A DNA stretch of 64,000 nt, taken from assembly GCA_963556145.1 (NCBI GenBank), contig OY744464.1, forward strand, positions 62,001 to 126,000. Reading direction: 5' to 3'. This document shows positions 22,509-34,075 of this stretch, one piece after another. Each line of letters starts with the position of its first letter. The first letter of the stretch is position 1. The notes under the pieces were generated by a model that made no database searches, was not told where the DNA came from, and saw only the letters and a program-made list of their open reading frames with translations. A program made the translations under genes and the position numbers. The stretch is from Hygrocybe punicea. Lineage: Eukaryota; Basidiomycota; Agaricomycetes; Agaricales; Hygrophoraceae.

Positions 22509-23192
22509 CAAGGGGGTGTCGGAATGCGAATCCCGAACCTAGGGGGGGGGGTCAGCTGGCTGCCCGAATAATTTTTTTGGACTCCAGGTTTTGCTGCGAA
22601 AGTGGCAGGCTAATTACTTTATTCATGCCTAAGAAGTAATAATAGAAGCATTGTAGATGTCCCATGAAGTAATACGAACGCAAAATTATTTCTTCGAGCT
22701 GGTGCACTTTTATAATCAGCCACAATGGCTAAGAAAAAAAGGTATGTAGTGATGAAATATTTACAAACAACAAAAAGTTAAACCAAAGACATTACCGCTA
22801 GTTCTCTCAGAAGCACATAGCTCCCATTTGGCCCTGTGGTAAGTAATATTATCTTATCATCATCTAGGGCTAATCTTGCCAGCCATTTATTCAGCAATGC
22901 CTGTTCGGAAAGCCAAGGCTCCACCAGGCTCATACCAGGGGCAGATAAGGAAACCGAGGATGATATAGATCATGACTCACAAGTGGCAGGACCAAGTGCC
23001 GTCGAAATTAGTTTCTATTGATGTATGCTACGTGCTAGTTGTGGCTTTGTACGTGTAGTTTTGTTCAGGCAGCTGTGTGGTAGGTATCACATGTGGATAT
23101 TTTGCCTTATTTAGAAGGAGGGGGGGGGTCAATGGACCCTGTAAAAAAAAATATGAGTGTATATCGGAAATTCGCATTCCAACACCCCCTTG
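22509..23192. mobile_element. Non-autonomous DNA element with CAAGGGGGTGT ends
   Basis: A 684-bp element whose inverted ends read CAAGGGGGTGTYGGAATGCG, flanked by GATTCATA (22501-22508) and CATTCATA (23193-23200), an 8-bp duplication with one change. The 8-bp duplication points to a hAT or KDZ-class transposase. Runs of G occur next to both ends. No transposase is encoded; the short frame 22836-23021 is not convincing. Confidence 0.8.
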
Positions 23193-23239
23193 CATTCATA
23201 TCTGCATGAAATTTCATACCCATACTGCTTCACTCCAGT

Positions 23240-23626
23240 TAGTGAATAGTGTGGGTACAAGGACTGAGCCCAGGGGTTTGTGTATATCTTTATAAGTTGC
23301 TAGGCTGAGGCCTTAGAATTTTTATTGGATATAAATGGTATACTAGACTATAACCCCAGGTATCAGGGGTACACTTTTCCACAAAAATGAATGCAAGGGT
23401 TTGCAAAATGCCCAGGGGTACAGTTTTTCTGTGGCTTTTTTGGCTTTTTTGTACCCGTGATAGAATCCTGCATCCATTTTCATTAAAATTTGTACCCCTG
23501 ATAACTGAGATTACAGCCTAGTATATGTTTTAGATTCACAAAAAAAATCTATGGCTTTATCCCAACAATTCATAAAGATATCACAAAACCCATAAGCACC
23601 ACCATTTGTACCCCCGTCATTCACTA
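23240..23626. mobile_element. 387-bp hAT-type MITE
   Basis: The ends TAGTGAAT...GGGTACAA are inverted at 23605-23626 (TTTGTACCCCCGTCATTCACTA), with 8-bp duplications ACTCCAGT at 23232-23239 and 23627-23634. Internal GGGGTAC/GTACCCC motifs recur at 23366, 23423, 23450 and 23491. Non-coding. Confidence 0.82.
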
Positions 23627-23634
23627 ACTCCAGT

Positions 23635-23843
23635 TTGGCTGGGCAGTGGAGTTGAAGGTGAGATTGGTGAACATCAGCTGCCTGCTCCTCCAGATTGTGA
23701 ACAGGCAGGATTGCTTTTCGAGTTCCTTGTAATTTGGCAAGGAAATGGTGAGGTTGCTTGGCATCTATGTAGTCAACATGCCACATCGTAAAAGCTGATG
23801 AGCAAGCTGTAGTATATTGACTTTGACATAAGGGCAGCTTCAT
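23635..23843 (-). pseudogene. Fragment of an unknown transposon-like ORF
   Basis: The minus strand reads MWHVDYIDAKQPHHFLAKL and KAILPVHNLEE. Next to the MITE, in a shifted frame, it reads FNSTAQPNWSEAVWV once the MITE and one duplication are removed. This resembles short N-terminal pieces of Agaricomycete transposon proteins, but I cannot name the family. Confidence 0.25.
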
Positions 23844-24469
23844 ATTTCATATTTTAAAAATATCTACTACTTCAAAGAGATTAGACTACATCTCTGCTCA
23901 AGAAAAATCAAATACCAAAACTTAGTATTCTGCTCGAAGTAATTCACAGTGCTGGCAAGGCAGGATACAGAAGTTAGAATACAGCAGCACAACTGGAAGG
24001 TGAAGAAGAGTCATAAATGGTTAATTTTGGGATGGGTAAGTCAAAAAAGCATATTTTGGTGTGGCATTTTTCTCCAAATGACCAGAAACTTCATTTTTCT
24101 TCATTAAATAAAGTACTGAAAACTTGTTGTATACTTAAAATCAGACATTTTACAACACTTGGCTAAGGAATAAGTAGAATAACAATTTACAAGGCTCTAG
24201 TGCCAAAGAAAGTGCAGATTTAAATAAATCTATTAATATTGACTCTATTTCTGCCTAAAAAGCCTTGACATTGCAGTGTCATTTGTAGTGTAACATGCCA
24301 ACAGCATCTGACAATTTTTCTGGCATTTATTTAGTTGGGCATTGCAGCAAAACAATGAAAACAATGCCTGCATCACCAAAAGCAGCACCTGAGTTGCTTA
24401 GTCATCGCTTAGTCAGTATCAGTATCAGTATCCGCAACAGACATCAGTATCGAGCCGGATTTTGGACAT
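23844..24469. other. Non-coding stretch upstream of the second NTPase fragment
   Basis: AT-rich, with no supported gene. A short CAGTAT repeat lies at about 24416-24455 just before the ATG at 24470. Confidence 0.5.
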
Positions 24470-26378
24470 ATGGCGAAGTTGCCCAGGACCCCGGATTGTC
24501 CGGCTAAATGTTAGATCCGATTTTACCCAAATTCTGAAAATTCTGTCCGGACACAAAATCGCCTCGCCAGCCATTTCGTGTCTGGATGGGGGATCTAGCC
24601 TATCTCAACCTAAAAATTTTGTCCGGATGCCGGATATGACATAGTAAAAAGCAAGAAAAATTCCAAAAAAAAGGCAGAAAAATTCCGCCCACTACATATC
24701 CACGACCTACGTGTTTCCCAATAACAAGAGACCATCCCCACAACAATCTAGTCCATTTCCTCATCCTGATCATGGCTGCGCTTCAAAAAGCCTTTGATGG
24801 CCTTAGCCAATGTTGTCTGGCTTTTCTGTAAAGTCTTGAATAGATTTGTGTCATGTTCTGCAAGTTCTAATCCAGTTTGATTGAAAGAGGGCGAGGAAGA
24901 CAGCAGAAAGATGAAGGATATGGGTGATAAGAGTGCAAATTGTTTCGTTTGAAAGATGGCTGTGGTCTCTGTGATTGAGCGGAATTGTCGACCGTACATG
25001 TGCTCAAAGAGTTGAACCAGCTGCCACATTTGTGCTTTCTGTGACCGCCATGTGCTTGCCATTTTTCATGATGATAGTTGTCACAAATTGCTATATATGG
25101 TATTATACATATACAGGTACTTCCACATCGGGGGTGTTGGCCAGCCTTGGATGTCTGGATGAGGTTACGGCATTTCTGTAAACCAGGGAGCCATGTCTGG
25201 ACAAAGATCTAGGTATAACCGCATTTTTGGTGTTCCATGTCTGGATTAGGATCTAGCATTTTGGCCAAAATCCCAAAAATATGTCCGGATGCTGATCTAT
25301 CCTCGGTGCGGACAATCCGGGGTCCTAGTTGCCCTCGCGTTCGCGACGTTCGAGTTTTGGTCCCATGCGTCGGGACAATGCCAAGCGTTCCGCATCGACT
25401 TCTCCCAAAGGGAATCCGAGTCGCAGTGTTAAACGTCTTCGCATTGCCACCGATCTATGGTCGGAGGAGCAGCATCGGCGACAAGATGAACAAGTCCAGC
25501 AGCTTCTCTTAGGAAACCCCGCACATATAACCCGAGCGACGAAACTCACATGGCCTGGGTCCTGAAATTTGTCTGGGATGTTGCTGCGGATGGCCCACAT
25601 TCCAAGTTGTTTCATGTGCCAGTTGAAAACGATTACTACATCGATGCCCTTGGAGACGACCCAGATCTTATGAAACTCGTTGGAGATTCCTATACGAGTA
25701 GTTCTTACAAACATGTCCGTTGTCTCGGTACGTCCATTTGCTCACTTGTTCTAAATCAATAATTCTAAGCACCATTCTAGAGCTACTCCGGAAGGCATCC
25801 GCAACAACAACGACCCTAAATCACGTCCTGCCAACATACGGACAGGAGAGAGGTGCGACTTTTACTAAATATTTATTGTCTTGGTTTAAAATATTCACAT
25901 GTCTTCAGCCGTTCAACAATCTTGGGAACGCGAGTTTTCCGGCGGGGCAGCGCAAGCTCTTGGGAGACACATTGAGGACCACTATAACCGCAAAAATGAA
26001 CGCACATATGCTCATTATGCGGCCATCGTGCAATCCTCTGGCATGGGAAAATCGAGGACAGTAGATGAGCTCTGAAAACAACACTTTGTGATACCAATCA
26101 ACCTCAGAGGCCCTCATTCTACCGGTAACTTTCATGCTTGAACTCTGCTGTTCGCACAATAGCGAACCGCTTATGCTACTTTACTTTCAGGTTATCCTCC
26201 TGCTGATGACGAAGTCCGGGATTTTTTGGCTGCTGACGGTACGCAGGTCGAGGTATACGGCCAACAATGCGTCTTCCTGGAGGCATTGTTTGACCATACC
26301 TTGGAAACGCTTGGGAAAGATTTTTCAGGCTTCGATGACGACGAAATCGCTCCTCAGTTCAGGATGAAGATGACGTAA
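24470..26378 (+). pseudogene. Second P-loop NTPase gene, 5' fragment, split by a hAT-type element
   Basis: The ATG at 24470 gives MAKLP, then the element at 24485-25326 intervenes. With one AGTTGCCC removed the frame continues SRSRRSSFGPMRRDNAKRSAST. Further exons read AWVLKFVWDVAADGPHSKLF and EFSGGAAQALGRHIEDHYN, then the Walker A-like SSGMGKSRTVDEL, a TGA, and FVIPINLRGPHSTG. A GT..AG intron (about 26123-26188) leads to YPPADDEVRDFLAADG and ends at a splice donor near 26377. This matches the 5' half of the gene at 18553-21815 (GKSRMVHE, PPADDTIRN). The 3' half, with the Walker B box, is absent. Confidence 0.6.
24485..25326. mobile_element. 842-bp hAT-type non-autonomous element in an NTPase start exon
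   Basis: Inverted ends AGGACCCCGGATTGTCCG, with 8-bp duplications AGTTGCCC at 24477-24484 and 25327-25334. Subterminal repeats of GTCTGGAT/GTCCGGAT followed by GATCTAG occur on both sides, as expected for transposase-binding sites. A minus-strand frame at 24748-25062 (MASTWRSQKAQMWQLVQLFEHMYG, acidic C-terminus) is the only sizeable ORF; no transposase motif is visible in it. Confidence 0.85.
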
Positions 26379-27015
26379 GGTCAATCTTTCAAAGGGCCAA
26401 ATCCCTTTCGGTTGAAATTCTATCATACCCGAATTGAAAGGTTTTGTACTTCAGCAAAAGCATGTGTGGATACTCAGTTGATGGTTGTCTTAGATTAAAG
26501 GGAGAATTAGTGGCTCTGTGTGCTTGAGCCTACAACCATTGTTGTTATAAAAATTTATTTGCCATTTCCAGTTTTCAACCATTTGCCAAGTGTGGAAAAC
26601 AAGGAGCTGTGATTCTGGTACATTCTGGGCCAGCTATAGAGTACTAACAGATTGTCTGCTCAGCTACAAAGTCCTCTACAGATGGCTGGCCAAGCTATAC
26701 AGACCTCCGTAGAAGTTGTGCCAAGCTAGGTAGTGCTATAAACCCTAAGACCTTGCTATGGCTGCTTTAGGTGCTATGATAGCTATGGACTTGCTATATA
26801 AGGCTGCATAGCAGACCCTGGTTTTGCTGATGAATGACTGAAAAATTTTGATTTTGAGCTCGCAAAACAAATTCTGTACTTCAACCAACCCCAAAAGAGA
26901 CCTGCCCTCACAATACTGCAACTCGCAATCCAATAGTGAAATATTACTTTGATCCTTGACCTAGGGGCGATGTCAGACATCAGCTGTTGTCAGGCAAGAC
27001 ATTTAAAAAATACCT
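26379..27015. other. Non-coding stretch with a degenerate 31-bp minisatellite
   Basis: AGCTAYANAG-type units start at about 26632, 26662, 26693 and 26724. No gene is supported; short open frames on the minus strand (26745-26980) look random. Confidence 0.55.
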
Positions 27016-30000
27016 TTACTCCATCTCGGAGATCATTGCATGTTCATCATCGACATCAACCATCATTGCATCCACATTGGCAAGCCTAACATTTCCAATC
27101 ATACAAGCACCATTGAGTATCCTTCCCCAAGTTATTGGACCAATCTTTGCCACATAGATGCCATAGGCTGTTGTTTGCTTATACCAGTTGCTCTCTAAGA
27201 ACATATCAGCTGTCTTAGTACCCAGTATTTTTGTTCCAGTTACCCAGGGTGTCAAAGCACACTCAGCCTAAATACTTGTGCATTAAGCAGCGAACAAAAC
27301 CACAGATGGAATAATTACCACTGCCATGGCCAATGACAGTGCACCACAGGGTTTAGCATCCATCAAAAATTCTTTTGGTGCCCCTACAGTGTCGGCAATA
27401 TGTGTGGAGAAGATTTTGAGGGGGAGCGGTGACAGATAAGCATCTGATTTAATCTGTGGGTTGCCTATCAGTGAGATGTACATGTGAATGGAATTTTCAT
27501 ACCTTTGGATCACCCTTCGCAAACATGAATGGTAGGCCTGGTCCGAGAGCATGTGTAGCATATTTTGCACACCACCTTTAGATGCAATATCTTGCTCCTC
27601 GAAATACGCAGCAACTGTGTTAATGCCTTTAACAGTGAATTTGCCCCTCCAGTCATAAAAACGTTGCATGGCCTACAAATTGTTAGCACTCGTGGCATGG
27701 CAACTTACATAGAAAAATCAGAGTTGATAATGCACCACAAAGTGGATGATGTCATTTGGCTGGATCTTACCATGCATACTGGCTGGATACACTGCATCAA
27801 AGCAGACTTGTAATTCTATTGCAATACTTGCATTGTCAGTATCCCAGGGGTCATTGAGTGTGCCAAGATAGTTGTGCCAGAGCAAAACAAATTTGTCAGC
27901 CCAATGTGCTTTGATGTTGGCTGGAAGATCATTTGTGGAGAATTGTGTGCAGCTCAGGATGGATTGGACAAGACCATCTTCTGCCTTGACCTTGATTGGA
28001 GGTGCATTCAGAGTAATTTTGGTGACAGACTGAAGTTGTGAAATTGTATAATCAGAGCCACAAATCAGAGAAATGGCATACCTGAATGTTTTTAGATGCC
28101 TTTAGAAGGGGTTGCGCTGCAGCCTCTTTGCTTTCATCTTCATCTGAAAGACCACCATACAGATCAGCAAATCTGGTGTTGGTTTGAATTGTGGGTTTGG
28201 TCTGCACCATAGTCACAACTCCTTGGCCATTGGGGAGTACTTTTTTCTACAGGGTCGGTACCTTCACATCTGTTTTGAATCTAGGGAGAAGTCCTCCTAG
28301 ATGCGCTGGCTTCAGTTGCTTTGCAGCACTAGTACTAGAAGATTGATTTAAAGATCATCATCACATGGAATACAAAACTTGAAGATGATGGGGAAACCTA
28401 CTTTTCAAGTTTGTTATCGACCTTTCTTTTGTGGACATGGCGAACTCTGGTTTGGGCTGTGGTTACACATTCAGCTTCAATTGCCAAACGGTCAATGTCT
28501 CATGTAACCTTCTTACCTTTCTCTCTCATGACGACCTCAACATTCAGAGCAGTTGGTGCAGGGGGATTTGTTACGGATCGCTTCTGCAGTGGGCTCCGGC
28601 AACAATCAACTTAACAGGGGATCAGCTTCCAGAGGGGAGAACAGCAGCTTTCATTGTTGCTTACAGCTAAGACAACACTGCTAAGAAGGGGGGGTCAAGG
28701 TCTAATGTCATTGCGAGCTGTGGGGGTTACCCAAAACAAGATGAGTCTGCCCCAAGAACCAGACTAAACGTAAGGAAAGGAAAAGAAGAAAAAGTCCGAA
28801 CCAACAACAAGAACAGTACATATAGTGGCTGGTCTTGAGGGGAGGTAAATAGGAATACAACCATGAAGCCACAACATGTCCAACTCCACCATGTGTTCAC
28901 CATGAGGCATACATGAGGCGTCCTCATGTCAATGTTCTCACGATCCAACTGGAGGCCTGGGTGTCGTTGAGGATAGAAGAGGTCCGGATGACTCGGATGA
29001 TTTGTCATCAGATCATGTGACATGCAGAATTGCCAATTCGGGGTCTACACTTGCTGTAACGGGCAAGTGCGCAGTTTGGCAAGTGCACTGCATGGTCGGG
29101 TCAAAGATGGGTATTGTCTAGTGTGGGGTTGGTGATGAGAGTGTCTTGAGGTGGTGTGGATGTAGTGGCAAGGTCGGCATGAAAGAAAACAAAGGAATGT
29201 GTGGAAGGAAAACCAACTAGGACGGTGGGCTAGTCAAGGTCAGACATGTGAACAGCACAAGCTGTACCGGATGATGATGTCTGTGTTGATGACGTATCGA
29301 GGAGCGATGTCTTGTCCTGTTTGTGGAACAAGAAGGTCCACTTGATGTCGGTATTCATCCAAGAAAGGGTATCATTGTAAACGAGTGTGGGAGGTATCGA
29401 GATTATAGATGGAAAAGGATAAATGAATGTGGGTCCAGGTTTCGAGTCATGGGCACAGGTGACAAGCTGTGGGAACAAGTCGTCGGGTACTGCAATGAAG
29501 CGATGTCGTGTGAACAATATGCAATAGGGGTTGGTTCACTGTTTGGGGAAGTCGTATGGTCTGTGGTCGAAGTCCAAAAGAATGTGCTTCGGCAATGGTC
29601 GGATTAGAGGGAACAGTGAAATGTCCTGTGATCAAGGATTGTTCAGGGCATGCATGCAGGTGAGGAATGTCGTCGGATTGTCAGGGAGGATAATGGTAGG
29701 CACAGGGTATGAATATGGAAACCATATATCCGGGAATGGCAATTGTCAATTACGTGTCGAGATATTGTTGAGGTGGAAGTCAGAAGTATCAATGGCGGAA
29801 GGGTTTCGATGCTGATGCCAAAGATAGATCATAACAAAGTAGAAACCGATCAGGAAGGTGATGGCAATGCTGCCAATAACAATTACGGTAATGAGCTGTG
29901 TCGGAAGTACAGCCATTGTGAATCGGTTTGTTGTGGGATGAAGTCAACAATATGTCAGGGCGAGGGAAAAGACAATAGCGATGATGTCCGTCGGCAAGGA

Positions 30001-30296
30001 GACTATTCGGGTACAGCAAGGTAACATGGGGATGTGTCCATGGTCAGTCTGGATTGTTCTAGAAGAAGAAAGGAAGAAAAGAGAACAAGGACAAGAATAA
30101 ACAACAATGTCCAAAAGAAGACAAAAGGTGAAGGGGAACGAAAAAGGAAGGTATGGTAAAGTGGAATCGTCATCGTGGGTAGTGGAGTCGGAATCGGAGT
30201 TGCGGAGTTGAAAAATGTAACAGGATTCGTGGGGTTGACTCTCACAATGCCATGTTGGCAGTTGGCTGGTAATCCAAAGTTTCTGCTGGTAGACAT
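27016..30296 (-). pseudogene. Agaricomycete hypothetical gene, split by a 1654-bp solo LTR
   Basis: The minus strand starts MSTSRNFGLPANCQHGIVRVNP at 30296. After removing the LTR and one GGATT it continues PPAPTALNVEVVMREKGKKVT-stop-DIDRLAIEAE. Further exons read AAKQLKPAHLGGLLPRF, NDLPANIKAHWADKFVLLWHN, LGTLNDPWDTDNASIAIELQV and then MQRFYDWRGKFTVKG, at about 28563-27300. The last exon ends near EMAMISEME at about 27016. The layout (HWA..F, LGTLDDPW, short repeats of W-R-x-K/R-F) is that of a multi-copy Agaricomycete family of unknown function. A TGA where Arg is likely and a TAG near 28245 show decay. Confidence 0.5.
28569..30222 (-). repeat. Solo LTR, 1654 bp, second copy
   Basis: On the plus strand it runs TGTTACGGATC to AAAATGTAACA, flanked by GGATT at 28564-28568 and 30223-30227. 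It has the same length as the solo LTR at 1866-3519 and is its inverse complement with scattered transitions. Its interior holds no credible gene. Confidence 0.92.
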
Positions 30297-30298
30297 GA

Positions 30299-30913
30299 TT
30301 AATTGCAGTCTGCAACCAACCTATACAATGTACCATCATTTGATGCCACAGCGTCGTCAACCTGGTCACTTTTCTCTTCTTCCTCTGGCCTGAAGCTTTT
30401 CGGCTTTGGCTTGTAGAATAAAAGTGGTGACTCTTCTTGGCTATCAAGCTCAAAACTGTATGTGCTGCTTTCAGTATCGCTATTGTTGAGAGGCATATTG
30501 ATCTCTGACGATAATCCTCCCCTTTTGCCAGATCCTGCATGGTCCGCATCTGCATTGGCAGCTGGCCCCATACATTTCACAAGATTGACTGTGATTTTCC
30601 CAGCCGGCAGCTGAGCTGCCTCAGCTTTGTTTTGCACTTCAGTGAGTAACATATTATCTTCAAGGTTAGCAATTCTTTTCAAGCTGGCCTTCCTGGATGC
30701 GGCAGCATCCGCTGCCCTTTGAGCTTTCTTGGCAAGAGCGACAGCTTTGTCTGCAGCAACCTGTGCTGAAGTTCTCCATGGTTTGATTACCTTCACATCC
30801 AGCAGCCATGGATGGAGATTTGCCTTGGTATGACATGGACGGTTGGTAAGTGGCTCCACATTTTCATATTCAAAAATCATTCTGGTTACACCCAGCACAA
30901 GAATTCTGCTCAT
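30299..30913 (-). CDS. Hypothetical coiled-coil/acidic protein fragment
   Basis: A 204-codon frame. It contains an Ala/Lys-rich helical stretch (TSAQVAADKAVALAKKAQRAADAAASRKAS, then IANLEDNMLL) followed by a Ser/Glu-rich acidic tail (NNSDTESSTYSFELDSQEES). This arrangement commonly precedes the hypothetical family at 27016-30296, so the two may be one gene with an intron near 30330. No function is recognised. The 5' part abuts the Plavaka relic, so the start is uncertain. Confidence 0.4.
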   Translation of the reverse strand: MSRILVLGVTRMIFEYENVEPLTNRPCHTKANLHPWLLDVKVIKPWRTSAQVAADKAVALAKKAQRAADAAASRKASLKRIANLEDNMLLTEVQNKAEAAQLPAGKITVNLVKCMGPAANADADHAGSGKRGGLSSEINMPLNNSDTESSTYSFELDSQEESPLLFYKPKPKSFRPEEEEKSDQVDDAVASNDGTLYRLVADCN

Positions 30914-33790
30914 CCCCCATCACCCTGGTCTCATATACCTGTTCATCTGAGCCGCATACCGGATAATTTTGTTGAACCTGATATTACTTTCAATTATGAT
31001 ACTGGGGATGATAATATGGTGAGTAGTCATGGGCAAGGTGCTCAAATTAAATGGCATCCAATCCTCAATGGTGTGTTCCATGACTTCATGTATTAAAAAA
31101 TAATTAAGTGATATTCAGGTGTTCCATGCGATAAAAATGGAAGTACCCCTCCCACCACAGTTGAACAATGTCCAACCGATCTTTCACCATATAAATCTCG
31201 GTCCGAGTTTGAGATTGCTGATTTTCTTGAGCAGCGAAACCAGATGCCTGGATCACAAATTGACGATCTTATGGACTTGTGGGCTGCTGAAAGCCGTACA
31301 GCACCCTTTGAAAGTCACCAAGGTCTCTATGATATCATCAACTCCACAACTCTGGGCGATGCACCATGGAATTCATTTTCTGTCTCATACTCTGGTGACC
31401 TCCCTAATGGTGAAATTCCTACGTGGATGACTTGCGAATACGAAGTGTGGCATCACAACCCACATACTATTATATGCAACCAACTGGCCAATGCAGACTT
31501 CAAGGATGGCATTGACTATGCACCTCTTCAAGAATTCCAGGAAAATGGTAAACAGAGGTGGACCAATCTTATGATGGGCAACTGGGCTTGGAACTGGCAG
31601 TATGTTGCCTCCCCATTCAACCAATCATTGAGCACTAAAATCAATGGTTAGAATATAATTGTGGAAGAATCTAATGACACCCATGGTGGGATGTTTGTTC
31701 TGGTCATCTTGGGTAGCAACAAGACTACAGTTTCAGTTGGCACTGGGAACAATATGTTCTATCCATTATACACTTCTGTTGGAAATGTCCATAACAATGT
31801 CCGTTGCTGTCATTGTAATGCCATTGCCATTATTGGATTTCTTGCTATCCCCAAAAGTTGGTGATCTATTCTCACCATGGTACAGTTGCTGAATTAAGTA
31901 TTTCATAGCTGACAGGAAACATGCAGACGATCCAGATTTCCAGAAGTTTGGGTGTCAACTTTTTCACTCATCCCTGGTGGCAATAATTAAACCATTTCAT
32001 GTGGGGATGACCACCCCAGAAGTCACACTCTGTCCTGATGGACATTTTCGATGTGTGATATATGGGATAGGGCCATATATAGCTGATTATCCAGAGCAGG
32101 TGCTCCTATCATGTGTTGTTCAGGGCTGGTGTCCTCAGTATTTAGGTTCCTCATTAACAGTAAATTTTACTACTTATCTTATCTCAAGGTGCACAGCAAA
32201 GCCTGAGAATCTGGATGGCCATGCAGGTCCTCAATCCCAAGAGCACTCAGAGGCTCTCCTTGATGAATTTAATCTAAAAATGTTGTGGGAGGATTATTGC
32301 ATAGTTAACGATGTTATAGTATGTTTTTGAGTATTCAAAGCTTCATATTTCCTTACTTATCATTATCAGCCATTCACTTCAACCTTCCCATGTGCTGACA
32401 TACATGAGCTCCTGACATCAGATCTTTTACACCAATTAATAAAGGGCACATTTAAGGATCACCTCGTCACCTGGGTTGAACAATACCTACACAATGTGCA
32501 TGGTAAGAGTGGTGCAGCAGCCATTTTGGCTGACATTGACCGTGGGTGAGCATTTCGCGATACTCTGTTGCATATATTCTAATATCAACTCTGATTCAGG
32601 ATTGCTGTTGTTCCATCATTCCCTGGCCTACGGCGCTTCCCAGAAGGTCACGGCTTCAAGCAGTGGACTGGAGATGATTCAAAAGCACTTATGAAGGTAT
32701 AAAATCCCTGTTCTGTTGTCATAACTATTTAATGCTTTTTCTTAGGTCTACCTACCTGCAATTGCCAGCCATGTACCTCCTCAAATGGTCTGTGCTTTGG
32801 CAGCATTTCTGGACTTTTGCTACCTTGCATGATGCTCTATGCATACTGAATCTACACTAGATGCTATGGATGAAGTGCTCACCTGATTCCACCATGGTTG
32901 GGTGATCTTTGAGCATGAGGGTGAATGTGCCGAAAATATTTCCCTCCCACGACAGCACTCATTGGTCCATTTCTGAAGAGTCATTGAGCTTTTTGGCTCA
33001 CTAAATGGACTCTGTTCCTCAATAACAGAATGCAGGCACTGCTCAGTCATCAAAAAACCATGGCGGTGCTCAAATCACTACAAGGCGCTTGGTCAAATGT
33101 TACTGACTAATCAATGGCTTGACAAATTGGCAGCATCTTGTGTTGACTTTGTGGCGTGAGGGATGCTCACTCAACTGTACCTACCTGATCACCCAGTGGT
33201 TGAGCTTATCAATCCTGTGGATATTCAACCTGATGAGCTAGATGCAGGTCCTGTTGATGGTCCATGAATTCCTGCTGTAGTAAGGTTAGCAGTACATGCA
33301 GGTATATAGGTTCCATTGGTTTTTATGGTGTCATGACTAATAATGATTATTCTCCATAGCTGCCAAGTCCCAGTTTCCATGCCAGCTGCATGCCCTTGCA
33401 GAACAGCTCTCAGTTCCAGAGCTCCCTGAACTCATGCACTGTTTTCTCTATGACCAATTGCGACCTAATGCAATATTATCTGGGTCTGATGTTCACCTTG
33501 AACAATGCCCTCCTCTCCATGGTCATGTTCATGCTGTCCCTTCAGCTGTTGCCACTCTCTATGCACCCAGCAACCCACCTAGGATTGAAGGCATGTACTG
33601 TGAAAGAATCCAAGCCACACCATGCTGGCATGGGGGTCCACCCTGAAATGATTGTGTTTTTGTCTCAAAGGAAGTAGAGGATGTAGGAATGTGGGGTTTG
33701 CATGTCACACGTGTGCAATTCTTCTTCAGGTTTACACATGAAGGCAAATAATATCCATGTGCTTTAATCCAGTGGTCTTTGCCAGTTGGT
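30914..33790 (+). pseudogene. Plavaka-type transposase, decayed, 3' end inverted
   Basis: Successive exons and frames read LSPYKSRSEFEIADFLEQRNQ, PWNSFSVSYSGDLPNGEIPTWM, YEVWHHNP, FKDGIDYAPLQEF, WAWNWQ, GGMFVLVILGSNKTTVSVGTG, SVGNVHNNVR, DDPDFQKFGCQLFHSSL, CPDGHFRCVIYGIGPYIADYPEQ, DIHELLTSDLLHQLIKGTFKDH, KQWTGDDSKALMKVYLPAIASHVP, PELPELMHCFLYDQLRP and SAVATLYAPSNPP. This is the order of Plavaka transposases (CACTA-like superfamily, common in Agaricomycetes). Many stops and frame changes are present. The frame ends at YPCALIQWSLPVG, and the remaining C-terminus lies inverted at 33791-34075. Confidence 0.8.
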
Positions 33791-34075
33791 TGTAGCATAT
33801 TTATTAACATAATATGCTCAGAATGATCCCAATGAGTTCGCAAAGTTGATATGGGGAGGGAGTAGCTCTTCACCATAGACAGGAATGAGGTGTGCTCCCT
33901 GAACAATGGCATCTCCATGAATGACAGCTTGCTCAGGTTGGCCATTGGGATCAAGACAAGGCTCGACAATCCACATCCTGGTATCTTGATCACCATGCAA
34001 ATAAGATAGCATTTTGATTCGACATCTGCCTGCACCAGGATCTGGCCCTGGCATGCCAACTGCAACACCAACCCA
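33791..34075 (-). pseudogene. Inverted C-terminal piece of the Plavaka transposase
   Basis: Read on the minus strand: YLHGDQDTRMWIVEPCLDPNGQ, AVIHGDAIVQGAHLIPVYG, LPPHINFANSLGSF, stop, AYYVNKYATTN. This is the segment that should follow YPCALIQW on the plus strand (compare the Plavaka piece at 44810-45830, GMWIVKLD, VIHTDTILHGAHL, YYINKYIDHHSHE). Confidence 0.7.
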
